From: Plasmodiophora brassicae
Taxonomy: Eukaryota; Endomyxa: Phytomyxea; Phytomyxea; Plasmodiophorida
Assembly: GCA_036867785.1 (NCBI GenBank)
Contig: CP145421.1
Span: 806,001 to 870,000 of the forward strand
Length of the DNA: 64,000 bases
Direction: 5' to 3'
The position numbers and the translations under genes were made by a program. The notes beneath the pieces are model-generated. The model worked only from the letters and a program-made list of their open reading frames with translations. It searched no databases and was not told where the DNA came from. Shown here piece after piece: positions 11,895 through 24,726 of this stretch. Position 1 is the stretch's first letter; every line of letters starts with the position of its first letter.

Positions 11895-14134
11895 TCAGGA
11901 CGCGGTCTTGGCGGCCCACGATGCTACCACAGCCAGCATCGGCGTCAGCGGCACACCGAAACCACCTGACGAAATGTGGGACCCTACATTTGGTGGACGA
12001 CACCGCCAGTTCCTTGACGAGGCGCACGTAGAGCCGGTCGGGAAGGTCGTGCCCAGTGCGCTCCAGGACGGCAGCCTTAATGTCGGCCTTCCTGAACAGT
12101 TTCCCGGGTGCCGACACGAACATGTCGATGACGGCATTGCGGAAGCGCTCGTCGGCGGAATCGTCCTTGTCTGGAACGGAGACCCTGCGGAGGAAACGCG
12201 AGCGTCAGATACGCGACCGGTGTCAGGTGATTGATACGCGGCCGACCTGCAGAACGTGCCCTTGACGAACGGCTTTGCGACACGGTTCAGCACCCGCTCG
12301 ATCTCGTCCAGGGTCGTCTTCCGCAGTGACGGATCCGACGACTGGGACAGGACCGACGACAGGGTCGGTGCAGAGCAGACGCCAACGTCGGACAAATGGT
12401 CCAGAGCGGCATTCACGAGGGCCTCCGACGGATCCACGTCCATTGCGGAGGGCGGCTCCACAGCAGGTCGCTCTTGTTTCGATGGGCGCGCCGATTCCAC
12501 GTTCACGCCCGCAGGCGCCGCCGCCCGATGCGGGATAGCGTTCCTGCCGATCATCGTGTCGTCCTCATCGGAAGACGACCCGCTGTAGATGTCCTCAGCG
12601 GGCACTGGCGCGAGCGCAGGCCCTGCGCGTGCCGATTTGCCAAGCAGCTGCGCCTCGTAGTCGACACGGGCCAAGACAGCCGACTGCTGTGCAACAATGC
12701 CCGGGTACTGCCGGCCGAACGCATCGTCGAACGGGCATTTGAACACCCACTCCTTGGAGTCGGGATCGAAATCCGCCAGGGACCCGATCATGGCCCGCGA
12801 TGCGGCCAGGTCAAGCTGCGCCACAGACGTGAACGACGACAGCAGCACCCGATTCGACCGACTGAACAGCTGCAACAGGAAGTCACGAGCCAGTGCCGCC
12901 CTGCCCGTGTAACTCAGCGAACTGGCACGAGACACGAACCGTCAGTACGGCGTCGGGCGAGCGCCAGCGACCGTACGAACCTCTGTGCGACCCAACAGTT
13001 CTGTACGAGGACGGCACGATTCGACAGGACGGCAATGGCGGCCGCCCTGGCCGGTTCGGAACGAACACTGAGCAGGTTGCACAACGTCCTGAACGGAATG
13101 ACGGATGCTGGCCCGAAGTCAGACACGGAGGGGGAGCTCGGGACCGACGGGTCGATTACCATTTCGAAGGATGCGGACGATGTCGGCTTGCAGCGTAGCG
13201 GGGACGTCATCAGAACCTGCCGCTGCTGCTGCCTGTTGCTGGCTAGAGCACACGCCGGCGAGGTACTTATCAACTGGGAGTTCCGCCTCCATCATCACCC
13301 GATCCGGAATGTCCTGAGACGCCAACGCGTGCAGCCTGGACCTCGCTTCGTCACTGTCGTGCTGGTGCACCTGCACAGCCAATGAGCAGCACAGGCGCGG
13401 CATCCCTACAGCAGTAACGAACCTTCAGCGGCACCCATTTCTCGGCTTCCCGCTCCTGCCTAAACATGTGATACGTCTTCTTCGGTTCGCCGCCGTCACC
13501 GCCTGCCCCAGACGACTTGTTCTGCGCCCGCAGCAAGATTGTTTTCGGCGCCGCTTCCGTCGCCGCCTTCGCAGACGACGACTCGGGGTGTTTCTCGGCC
13601 TTGGCGGCTATCGACGCGTCGTCCAACGCGCGGAAGTCGGGCAGCATCGAGTACAGCTGCGCGCAACGAACCAATGATGGGTCAGGATGACCACAACAGC
13701 ATGTTGTGTGTGTGTGTGTGTGTCCGACCTGTGAAACAGGAACAAGGCGCAACTGCCCTTGCGACACGATTCCGATCGCATAGTTTGCCTTGGCGTGGAC
13801 CGGGACGGACGACAGCGTGAACGGCGCACTGCCGTTCTCGTCCGCCATGTCGTCGTCGGCCGCAGCCGGTCTGCGCTCGAACTCCAGCTGCACGCACCCG
13901 TGGACGGGCTTGACGCGCATCTGAGCAACGGAGCCCAGCTCATGGCCTGGGAACGATCAGCTGATGACAATTCGACCATGCGGGAGACGGGAACGCGCCC
14001 CCCATACCGTCATACGGGCGATCGTGCGGACGCAACGGATACGTAAGCACGTTCACGGTTGAGCTCCCGGCGTCTACCCCGGAATAGTACACCGGCATCT
14101 CGCAGACGACGTGGTCATCGTCAGCATACGACAT
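11895..14134 (-). CDS. POLR3E: RNA polymerase III subunit RPC5 (POLR3E/Rpc37)
   Basis: Subunit of the TFIIF-like heterodimer of RNA polymerase III, acting in initiation and termination of tRNA and 5S transcription. N-terminus: CEMPVYYSGVDAG then VNVLTYPLRPHDRPY, the RPC5 dimerisation start. Following exons give QLEFERRP, ANYAIGIVSQGQLRLVPV, LYSMLPDFRALDD and MFRQEREAEKWVPLKV, then MEAELPVDKYLAG, ASVIPFRTLCNLLS and FLLQLFSRSNRVLLSS, all in the order of human POLR3E. The C-terminal winged-helix part reads APGKLFRKADIKAAVLERTG, DLPDRLYVRLVKELAV and ends SSWAAKTAS if the last intron uses the TAG near 11930. Many short introns, one holding a (TG)n run. The start at 14134 is favoured by the RPC5 alignment. 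Confidence 0.9.
13705..13723. repeat. (TG)n microsatellite in a POLR3E intron
   Basis: Nineteen bases of alternating TG. It interrupts the POLR3E frame between LVPVSQ and LYSMLP and has splice-like borders, so it is intronic. Confidence 0.9.
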
Positions 14135-14587
14135 TGGCCTTACAGCACGTACGGCCTGGGTTGCGTCGACCTGCAGCTCCCACTCTGCCGCCACGGACTG
14201 CGCGCAGAGCTCCGGCAATTCCCTCCAGGCGACCGACCACCCCGGATTGTCTCGTGTCTGCAGGTCACTACTTTCTTGGGCCATATCAGCACTGGCTGTG
14301 AATCGTCTTACGACCACCCGTAAGATTCAGTGGGTGTCGCGCGGGACAGGCTTGCATAACTACTGTTCGGTCGCGCAAGCGTCGTCCTGTGCAACGTGAT
14401 GCAGGCGCCCCATTGAGCCGGTTTATATGCCTTAGATGTATGTAAGACATTAGTCTGATAAGCGCGCGTGGACGTAAGCATGGAGTATGTGACCTGCCAA
14501 GTACAGCCGATCGATCGCAGTGATATCGGGGGCCGGCGACGGTGACGAGCGATCCGGGCGTCGTCCTCACTCTATTGGCCACCAGCC
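14135..14587. other. Divergent intergenic region, POLR3E / STK32-like kinase
   Basis: Separates two divergent start codons and presumably holds both promoters. Short open frames are present on both strands, but none has convincing protein character. No TATA box or other site can be assigned with confidence. Confidence 0.5.
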
Positions 14588-16235
<1,648 letters not shown>

Positions 16236-16362
16236 TATACAGTCGAAGGTGCTGTAGTCGACAGCTTGGCATTAAAGTCAGTGAGCACGGGCAGTGGTTC
16301 ATGGGAATACGTGTTTAGTAATACTGGTCGTGTTAAGCAGTCGAAGACAGAACGCCATACCA

Positions 16363-17605
16363 TTAGCTGGACGCTGTAGGTTGACTTGAAACGCCGGGTT
16401 CCTTGGTGTGTTTAACAATAAACGGATGATCCAGCACCTTCGAACGATAGTCAGGCCAGACGAAGGGAGGTATTGCCATCCAATCTCACCTGTAACAGCG
16501 GCAGACGTCCTTTGGGATTCTTTACCAGCAGCTGGTGACAACGTTAGAGACGCGTTTCCAATGGAGAATACACAACTTGCTTTGCTGATCAGATCGCGGG
16601 CATCGGGATCCAGCCACGTTGGATAACGGATGTCAACACGGGCGATCTTGCGGTAGGTCTCGTTGTGACCTTCGGTCTCGAACGGTGGCCTCCCGACCAA
16701 AAACTCGTAGGTGAGAACGCCCAAAGACCAAATGTCCACAGTCTCTGCGGTGCCACTCTTCAGTATAGGGATAACGAAAATGCCTCACAACGTGAATACC
16801 GTCGTGGGCTTTCCCCTCAATCATCTCTGGCGGTAAGTAATCAAGAGTTCCACATAGCGTCATTCTTCGCGAGTTTGGCGTGTGAACAGACCTATTGCAT
16901 GAGTGTTATTTGACCGAGAAGTGGATACTCCACGGGCACTGACCATCCGAAGTCGGCGATTTTAAGTTCGCCGTTTCGCCCGAGCAGAAGGTTCTCCGGC
17001 TTGATATCACGATGGATCACGTGCTTCTTATGACAATAGTCCAGCGCGCCTGCAAGCTGGGAGATGTACTGGGCGGTCTGGCGATCCGAGAATCGACCTT
17101 CTTTCTGAAGCTGGGAACGACAACAGACCTGTCAGTCATCGTCTGCCGAACTCCACCATGGCGCTCCTGGACAGACCTGCTTGAATAGCTCGCCCTTGCT
17201 CGCGTATTCTAAGATCAGGTATACACGAGTAGAATCGTAGAAGTAGCCAAACAGACGCAGAATGTTCTCATGTCTGACATATAGATCCCCGGCATAACAT
17301 CAGGAGAGCTGTCATGCACGGAACCCTTGGCCGCTACCTCAAGTGCGACTGGATTTCGATCTCCCTTCTCAGCTGGTACTCAACGTTGGCCTTGGCCAGC
17401 TGAGATTTAAACATGACCTTAAATATTGAGCAGGCGTCAGTAGCCAGACAGTTGCCACGACAAGCCGACGCACCTTGAGGGCGCAAATGAACTTCGATTT
17501 CTTCTCACGCGCCAGATAGACATTCCCAAATTTGCCTTTCCCTAGGCTCCTCCCGATGTCAAAATCCTTCAGCGTCCACCGCTGCGCTGCCCCGCGCCCT
17601 GACAC
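16363..17605 (-). CDS. AURK: Aurora-type mitotic kinase
   Basis: Aurora kinase, which controls spindle assembly and chromosome segregation. Exons read [83 protein letters not shown], then [51 protein letters not shown] and [10 protein letters not shown] before the stop at 16363. The activation loop is RRMT, against RRTT in animals; the phosphorylated Thr is kept. The N-terminus is very short. The obvious first exon has no in-frame ATG (it opens on GTG at 17605), so the true start is probably an upstream ATG, for example at 17627, joined by splicing. About seven introns. Confidence 0.93.
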
Positions 17606-17823
17606 GCAGGGTCGTCAGGTTCGTCATGGCCCAACGCGCAGCATGGTGGGGGGCGGCCTACGCTGCGTAGAACTGTCGACCCCCTCCTGGGCCCTATTGA
17701 TCGGTGGCGGTTGGTTCTCGCTCATGGTGTGCAGGCCCCAGGCGGACCCCCGATCGACCTCCTCCCTCGGGCGGCCCTAATCGACCGTTGCGACTCTCTC
17801 GATGGGATCCGGGGTTCCCCGCC

Positions 17824-18187
17824 TCAGTCGCCCCAGTCCGAGGCGTAACAGCGCGCGCCAATTTTTTGAACAGCAAACGGATGGGACGGGAACGCGTCGA
17901 TTCGGAAGGTTCCTCGACGCCCACGAGCCAGCACCGGTTCGTTGACGCCGACGAACACTCGAGGGCGACTCTGGCAGACGACAAACAGTCGCTCCCTTCC
18001 GATAAAATGATGACACGCCGTCACCAGTTCCATGTTGCATCCTGTTCCCAGCACGGTATGTACATAGGCTGTAGGCGCCAGGTCACCGGTCCGGTCAGGC
18101 CGTCAACCAGACACCACCATACCGAAGGTTCCTGTCGCCTGGCTCGAACGTGTAAGACGCACTTGCCCAGTTGCCCCGTGTGCTCAT
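17824..18187 (-). CDS. Two-exon gene for a 104-residue protein, function unknown
   Basis: Found by joining two short frames. Exon 1 (18187-18118) starts MSTRGNWASASYTFEPGDRN. A 49-nt intron (18117-18069) has a GTGGTG donor and CTACAG acceptor. Exon 2 (18068-17824) continues in phase as YVHTVLGTGCNMELVTACHH, then VFVGVNEPVLARGRRGTFRI and AFPSHPFAVQKIGARCYASD to TGA. The 105 codons divide exactly, amino-acid composition is normal and the splice sites match those of neighbours, which supports a real gene. No signal peptide or membrane helix. Four Cys and several His, but no motif I recognise. It lies between Aurora and the hydrolase. The long open frame on the opposite strand is Arg-rich and is taken as its shadow. 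Confidence 0.55.
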
Positions 18188-18338
18188 CAAGGACGACCCG
18201 AGACGCGGGAAACTGGGCGCGGCTGGATAACGTTACGCCTGGCAACGAAGCGCCGCGCGGGGACGTGGGTAACCGTTACGGCGCAAGAGGCAGGCGACGT
18301 GAATGGAGCGACGATGACTCTATTTTGACCGCGTTGGA

Positions 18339-19430
18339 ATGCTGGCGACGTTGCCGCGCTGGGTCACGTGGTTCGCAGTCATTGCCGTTGCTGTCAGTGG
18401 CGTGCCGGTCGATGAAGACGGGCACCCACCACGAAGCGCAACAAGGAATGACGACGGTCAAGAAACAGTGGCACTTCTGTCGAATGCCGTCTGGGTCCAA
18501 GACGCGGTCGGCTACGCTACACTCATGGTGAGGTTGCTGGAATGCGTCGGAATTCCTGTTCTTATGAGTCGCTTCAAGTAGAAGACGTGCCTGACGGAAC
18601 TGTTACCTCTCTGGGTCCGATGGAACGTCTTCGGGACGCCGATATCGAACGCGCGACGTCACCTTCCTACGGTGGCGACTTCCCCCGAATCGCCTCCCCA
18701 TCTGTAAGCACCATCAAGCGCTGACCGATTGACGGGCTGATCGCATGGTGAACATGGCAGGGTGATTCTCATTCATGGGCTCCTGTCTCATCCGTCTCAT
18801 CTCGAGCATTTCGCCGAGTCGATCGTCGATCTCCCGAATCGCATCCTGTGGTTCCCATTCGTCCATCGCAGAGGAATCGCGTCGCTCAACGAAGCCCTAA
18901 TGGAGTCGATCTGGCCGGCACTGCAGAAACAGTGGTCAGTATGGTCCAATGCTTCCATCACGATTGTTGGACACAGCAACGGTGGGCGCCTCGCCGCCGC
19001 CCTGGACGTTCTCCTCCGGCTGCATGGCCACAAGGGCTCCCGGCACCTCCACTTGATCTGCCCTGTGCTGGGCGGCACCCAGTTCGCCCACCTTCTAATG
19101 ACCCTGACGAGACCGGTGCATGAGTACGCGCCCAAGTTCCTCACCGACCTCGGTCGAGAGATGTCACCCGGCAGCGATACCGCCCGAGTGCTCGGCAGCG
19201 CGTTCTGCTCCGTACCCGGCCACCGCCCAACTCGGGCCTTCGTCTACCGGACGCGACTCGACCTGATGGTCTACCCGATGTCGCTCATCGACGACCTGTG
19301 CCAGGTCGCCGACAGCTCGGTCGTTGAGATCGCCCTAGATGACGATTTCGAGGCGCACGGCCACCTGTCCATGCATATCAACGACCGAGTAGTCAGGGCC
19401 GTTACGGCCAGTGTACAAAGGGATGACTAA
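18339..19430 (+). CDS. Secreted or membrane-anchored alpha/beta hydrolase (lipase-like)
   Basis: Three exons: 18339-18527, 18582-18703 and 18761-19430, with introns of 54 and 57 nt; phases agree throughout. The N-terminus MLATLPRWVTWFAVIAVAVS is a signal peptide or anchor. The catalytic domain starts VILIHGLLSHPSHLEHFAES, an oxyanion-type HG followed by a DUF676-like start. The nucleophile elbow is ITIVGHSNGGRLAAAL (GHSNGG, Ser within GxSxG). A late DDDFEAHGHLSMHI offers a His for the triad. The size and order suit serine esterases or lipases acting in the ER lumen or outside the cell. The substrate is unknown. Confidence 0.82.
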
Positions 19431-19611
19431 ACGTCTCGTGCCTATGAACTTTAAGTGTCCCCTTCAGAGAATGCGCAATCGTACCCGCTACAGTCCGGTG
19501 GACGTGCGCCTTCGACAACGAGGAAGAACTCACCCGGATAGGGGGACTGACTGGAGTCGCTCGTTGACGAAGGTTCGCGAGTGGCCATTTTGGTGTTGTC
19601 GTGGTTGTCGC

Positions 19612-20564
19612 ATGACGACGGGGGCTCGAGGAGCGCTGGGCGTCAGGCGGGCGGTGTCGTCGCGCGTAGACCCTTGGGCAGCAACGTCGTCCATCTACGC
19701 GCAGTACCGGCCGACTTACCCGGCGGCGCTCGTCGAGTACGTCCTGGAGCATGCTGGCAGGCGGCGGCGTCTGGCGGTCGATATCGGCTGTGGGAGCGGG
19801 CAGCTGCTGGGGCATATTGCACCACATTATGAACGTGTCGTTGGGAATGACTTGAGCGGCGCACAGCTCAGCGAAGCCAGGAAGAAATTCCCCGGTGTGA
19901 CGTTCATTGGTTGGTGACGTCGAATCACTGGGCCGCATTCGTCCACCTATAACGGCAACCACTTCCATTGTTTCAGAGGGTGACGCGTCTGCTGCCCTGT
20001 CTAAAATGGAACCGAACAGTGTTGACCTCGTTACAATGGCGCAAGCGTTGCACTGGATTGTTGGTTGGCCATCTCGCATTGTGCAGCGCGTTCTTACGAT
20101 GTGTGTGCGTTGTCGTGTAGACGAACGATTCCAGTGCGACCTGCAACCTGTTCCGGGAAATTCGACGCGTGCTGATGGATGATGGCCTATTCGCTGTCAT
20201 CGGATACGCCGTCTGTCGGCCTCAGCATAACGGCTTACGACGGGTGTTCGCACAGTTCTATGAGGAAACCTTCCACCTGTGGGATGCACGCGCCGACCGT
20301 CGCATCCTGGACCGCGGCATGCAACCGCTCAACCTGTACGGCGAGTTGGCAGCGATCGAACATCGATGGTTTTATGACCGACGATCGATGCCGTTGGACA
20401 CGTTTCTGAAATACGTCGCGACATGGTCGATGCTGGCGAAGCGTCCTGAACTCCTTGCCGAGTTTGAAGGCCGTGTCGATTCGATGCGGCCGGCGCTGTC
20501 CCGAGACGATCTCATCAAGATCGAGTTTCCGTTCTTCTGTCTACTTCTGTCGAAACCGACCTGA
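19612..20564 (+). CDS. Class I SAM-dependent methyltransferase
   Basis: Small-molecule methyltransferase of the Crg1/trans-aconitate type, by overall layout. Three exons. Exon 1, from ATG 19612, has SSIYAQYRPTYPAALVEYVL and motif I VDIGCGSGQLLGHI, then VVGNDLSGAQLSEARKKFP. Exon 2 gives GDASAALSKMEPNSVDLVTM and AQALHWI. Exon 3 reads NLFREIRRVLMDDGLFAVIG (post-motif strand), then LDTFLKYVATWSMLAKRPEL. The acidic residue after motif I (ND) is where SAM ribose is bound. The substrate cannot be inferred. The nearest neighbour downstream is convergent, about 260 nt away. Confidence 0.85.
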
Positions 20565-20825
20565 TCCAAAGAATGTACATCAGGTGTTTGAGGTACGGTA
20601 CATTGCACCTGGCAGAAGCCTTGCAGTTGTCGATGTCCTGGGCTAGCACGGGTCTACCAGCTACGTACCAACCAGCATGGTGTGCTGGCGCGTAAAACTC
20701 GTCTCACCCGCAGCGGCGGATCGCACGTCAGGGCATCTCGAGGTGCCCGAACGCACGTCATTATGCACTTGATTCGTTTATTCTGTCAATGGCGGGAAAT
20801 CGAGGGTTCTGATTCCCAACGTCAT

Positions 20826-22392
20826 CTAGATGCGCTGGTATGGAGCAGGGCCGGCGGCGGCCAGGTACGCTTGCCTGCGTCGCTTGCGAGCGGCCATAAG
20901 CGCCGATACCGCCCAGATCACAAGACCAGTCGTGACGCCGCCCAGGATCGCTCCAGCAGCAAACAACGTCACACGGGGCGCCTGGGCTGCCTCTTTCTCG
21001 ATCTTCTTGCCGAGATCATCGTCGCCGTGAACGCTCGTGGGGTGCACGTCGTCCTCGATGCTACGAAGCGCTTGTTGGCACGTGAATCCCAGCTTATCGC
21101 GATGGTGTTGCAGGCAGGTGAACGGATACGTGTCTTTGGGCGTGCAGAATTGCTCCAGTTCGTGCTTGCACTTGTTGACGATGTTTACCGATTGGCGACA
21201 GCGTGTCGACAGTCGGTTCACATGCTCCCTCAGACACTTGTCGATGTCGTCGGCGCTCTCGCAGAACCGGTGCCTGTCGCCCCGGCAGACGTCCTCGCCA
21301 CGCTCAGGCTGATTCATGCACTGCGCCGACAGGTCCTTGCGGTGCTTCCACAGGCATGCCACGAACCCACGATGGGTCGAAGTTTTCTGGACATTGGACG
21401 CGTCAGACGCCCTCATCATCAAACGACAGGCGTTATGTGTACCGGGCACAGCTTGATAACGTCGTCAGCGCAACGGAACAGAGGGCACTTGCTCATGATG
21501 GCCTTGCACTTGTCGGACAGTTCCGATTCGTTGTGCATCAGGCAAGACATCTTCTGGACATACCCCTGGCTGTCCTTGCACAAACGTTCGCGATCCTCCT
21601 TGCACGCTGAATGATCGTGCGTCAACGGGACCAAGTCGTCGCGCGCATGTCCCTAAGTACCAACGGTCGTTCATCAGAGAGCAGATGCGATAAACAACAA
21701 CGCTCGGACCAATTTGCATTGTGATGACGACAGCTCCGGCTTGTGTTCGTAGATGCACTTCATGAAGTCGTGTTCGTTGTCGACATGGGGGCAGAACTTA
21801 GCAGCGTCGTCGGCGCAAGGGAACGCCGGACACTTCTTGACAACGTCGCCGCAACGACCGCCCAGCTCGTCGCGCTTCTCGTACAGACAGGACATGATGC
21901 CCGCCAGGGTAGTCGCGTCCCGACACCGACTCACCCGGTCCCCATGGCACACATGACGATCATCATCGAAGTTCGTGGGCTTGTAAGCCGTGCCCGTGCA
22001 CTCAGCCGACAGGCTCCCAGACTAGTGGCAGAATCGTATGTTGGATGCAGTGTGATGTTTGGCAATGGCGTTACCTGTCGGTTACGCCACATGCAGGACA
22101 GGATCTGGTCGTGCTTGCGTACGTGCGGGCAGAGTCGCATGGCATCCCTGCTGCACTTGTACGCCGGGCACTTCTTCAAGGACGCGCTGCACGCTGGCTC
22201 CAGCTCCGTTTCATGGTCACGCATGCAGCCGAGGACCGGGACCAGATGCCGGACATGACCGCAGAACCGTTGGCGGTCACGACGGCACGCGGCATGCCGC
22301 CTCAGGAAATCGCCCTCCTTGCGACTTCCGCCCATACCACCTACCAGCACCCATAACGCGCCGGCCAGCACCAACACCGAAACCGCTCTCAT
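20826..22392 (-). CDS. GLG1-like cysteine-rich repeat membrane protein
   Basis: Type I membrane protein with Cys-rich GLG1 repeats, as in Golgi glycoprotein 1 (MG-160/ESL-1). It starts MRAVSVLVLAGALWVLVGG (signal peptide). Repeats of about 60 residues carry the pattern CRRDRQRFCGHV, CMRDHETELEPAC, KCPAYKCSRDAMRLCPH, CLYEKRDELGGRC, KCPAFPCADDAAKFCPH, CKHELEQFCTP. Near the C-terminus a TM helix (GAILGGVTTGLVIWAVSALM) is followed by a basic tail MAARKRRRQAYLAA. Known homologues sit in the Golgi and bind growth factors or selectin. This one is shorter, with roughly six repeats instead of sixteen. Introns fall between repeats. Confidence 0.87.
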
Positions 22393-23019
22393 CTTTCGAC
22401 GACGCCACCCGATTTACGTGAATGAACTCGCCGCGTCACTTCCGACCCGACGAAGAGGCTCCTGTTTTTCGGCAGCTCCTGGATCGGGTGCGCGACTGAC
22501 GGCACATCATATCCCGACCGCACTGCGCGTGGTCCCCGTTATACCCCCAGATAGGCCCCGTATTTGTGTTTCGTTGGACTACCTATAGCGGTCACATGCA
22601 GTCATGCTCGAAACCGCTGGCGCTGGTTGCTAAGAATAGGGGCCTATGACATACCCATCGCAAAGTGTGGAGTTGGACCACGAGACACGGATACAGCCAG
22701 GACTGTGGCCACGGCGCCGGCGTCGAACGGTGCAAGCGCTCGTTGGTCGGTCCCGCCTGCTGTTACGAAGCGCTGAAACGCGACCGAACGGATGCAACAT
22801 CCCCAACGATCCGCCGCACGTCGAAACGTCGACAGAGGACGGCTTCGTCTCGGGTGATTTCAGGATATGCGAGTGTCTGATTTGTCGGTAGACTGATAGT
22901 AAGCGCTCGATTTGGCAAGTTGCGAGATCGACCTGCTGCGTCTCGTGATGCTACATAGGCCCATGCTGTCGCCTACTGTATTCTTAACGTGGATCGGCAG
23001 GGATGATGAGGACGGGCGT
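22393..23019. other. Intergenic region upstream of the GLG1-like gene
   Basis: Lies between the start of the GLG1-like gene and the stop of the lectin gene, both on the minus strand. A plus-strand ATG frame at 22646-22891 (81 codons) is Arg-rich and has no supporting feature, so I do not call it. No RNA gene recognised. Confidence 0.4.
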
Positions 23020-24534
23020 TCAAAGGTATTTCGACGGGTGGTACTGTCTGGCGGATGACACGCGCCCCACGACGAACGAGACGGCCGCGAACACCACCAT
23101 CATGACCCATACGATGGCTGTCATTCCATCACTGGTCCGTACGTTCTCCGTCACCACCCTCTGCGGCACCGCTTGGACCGCCTCTTGGACGGCCATCAAG
23201 TCCCCCGCCACCTACCCGCGCGTTGACAATGGTCAGTTCATGTGCCGACGGCACCCTCATCGCAGTGCCACAAACCCGTTGGATCCTGGCGTCGAGGTCG
23301 ACATTCTGTCGACGGATCGCGTCGGCGACATCGGCGAGCTCCTGCAGGTGGGTCGCCAGGGCGGCGACCTGGTCTGCAACGGCGCTCGGGTCGCCGACTT
23401 GGTCGATGACGGCGTTGACGGCATCGGTGACGTGAACGCGCAGGTTCTCCTCCACCTCCCGCAGCGCTTCGGCCGTCGACGACGACTCCAGCGCGTTCGC
23501 CGCCAGCAACTTATCGAGCTTCTCGTGCACCATCGTGTGCCCCTCGAAGTGATGCACAGCATGGCCCGGCCGACCCGTGACCGCGGCCGGCGCCTTCACG
23601 TCGCCTGTCGGTTTAGGAACAGCCACTTCGGGGACCTTGTTCTGTGGGGCGGCGCTGACGGGCGCTGGCGGCTTGGATCCGTACGAGTACCCGACCTGCT
23701 GCCGACGTTGTTCCTCGTCGATGGCCATCTGTCGCACGTGGCCAGGGATGGGGTCGGTGGTACCCGTGACTCTGATGCCGACGACTTCGTGCATCTCCTG
23801 GTTCGCGGCACTGCCGAGCGTCTCGGCCGACACGCCCAAGTGCACCGGGCCCATCTGCAGGTTGACGTTCGCCTCCAGACACTTCCGGTACTTGCCCTGC
23901 CCGGACAGGTCCAAGTACACGCCGAGCACCGTCCTGTCGCCGCCACATCAGCACTAGAGCTAACAACGGGAGGAGGGCTCGGCGTTGCCTACCCGTTGAA
24001 GGACACGCGAGAGGAGACGACGTCGGCGCGGTTGCGGAAGTCGGCAATGCAACCGGCGAGCTGGGTACCGAGGCCGTCGTCGGCGTGGTTGTACTGGCGG
24101 GTGCCGTCGAAGACGTGGGCGGAGACGGACGGGTTGTTGCGAAGGTTGTCGTTGTCGTGCGAGTCGAACACGATCGCCAGGCCTTTGAACTTGTCTCTGG
24201 ACCCGAACACGGGCCCGATCTCGTTCTTCGTCTCCGTCAGCCACAGCGCCAGGCCTTCCCCGCCGCCGTTATCCTCGCCGAGCGCCCGGAAGTCGAGCTG
24301 GACCTCCCAGGTGCCCTGGCTGAACGCCAGCGGCGTCTGGTCCCAGATGGCGCCGCGCTGGGCGACCCCGACAGGGCCCGGGTGGTGCGTCAGCACGACG
24401 CCGTCCGTCGTGATCTTCGCCGACCCGAACGCCTCCCAGTTCGTCTGGCGCGTGTACGGCGCGCTCAGGTCGTGGACGACCTGGGCGCCCGCCACCGACA
24501 ACACGACGACAAACACCAGCGTAGCCTTCCACAT
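23020..24534 (-). CDS. L-type lectin cargo receptor (ERGIC-53/VIP36 family)
   Basis: Membrane lectin for glycoprotein transport between ER and Golgi. Signal peptide MWKATLVFVVVLSVAGAQ from ATG 24534. The L-type lectin domain follows: WEAFGSAKITTDGVVLTH, GAIWDQTPLAFSQGTWEVQL, FRALGEDNGGGEGLALWLTE, GLAIVFDSHDNDN, SVSAHVFDGTRQYNH. The FDSHDNDN loop is the Ca- and mannose-binding site of this family. Next TVLGVYLDLSGQGKYRKCLE, HLGVSAETLG (beta-strand end), a luminal coiled stalk of about 120 residues, one C-terminal TM (MTAIVWVMMVVFAAVSFVVG) and a short tail ending HPSKYL. The tail lacks the KKFF-type ER retrieval signal of ERGIC-53, so sorting may differ. Introns near 23950 and 23210. Confidence 0.92.
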
Positions 24535-24556
24535 ACTGTCTGCTGTGACGCCTCCG

Positions 24557-24557
<1 letters not shown>

Positions 24558-24587
<30 letters not shown>
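24558..24587. repeat. (CTG)10 microsatellite
   Basis: Ten perfect CTG units (CAG on the minus strand), just upstream of the lectin start codon and so in its promoter or 5' UTR. The lectin frame upstream of the chosen ATG would read this as poly-Ala, which is why the downstream ATG with the signal peptide is preferred. Confidence 0.95.
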
Positions 24588-24589
<2 letters not shown>

Positions 24590-24726
24590 GCTGACACGTC
24601 CAGTTCCTTCGTTTCACGAGGGCTGCGTTCACCTGTACGTTGCCTGTGAAGCGCCTCCGTCCAGAAATTCTATGCACGACTCTGCGGGCGGCGGCCAGTC
24701 TTCGAACCACAAAGGATTCCAATGGT

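Noticed and set aside
17704-18531. 275-codon plus-strand frame
   Set aside because: Arg/Ser/His-rich with no motif; overlaps the well-spliced minus gene at 17824-18187 and the hydrolase exon 1 in another frame.
22646-22891. 81-codon plus frame MTYPSQSVELDHETR...
   Set aside because: Arg-rich middle, competing frame of similar length, no splice or domain support.
23003-24649. 548-codon open frame on the plus strand
   Set aside because: Antisense shadow of the L-type lectin, which has signal peptide, domain motifs and TM in the other strand; GC-rich third positions keep antisense frames open.
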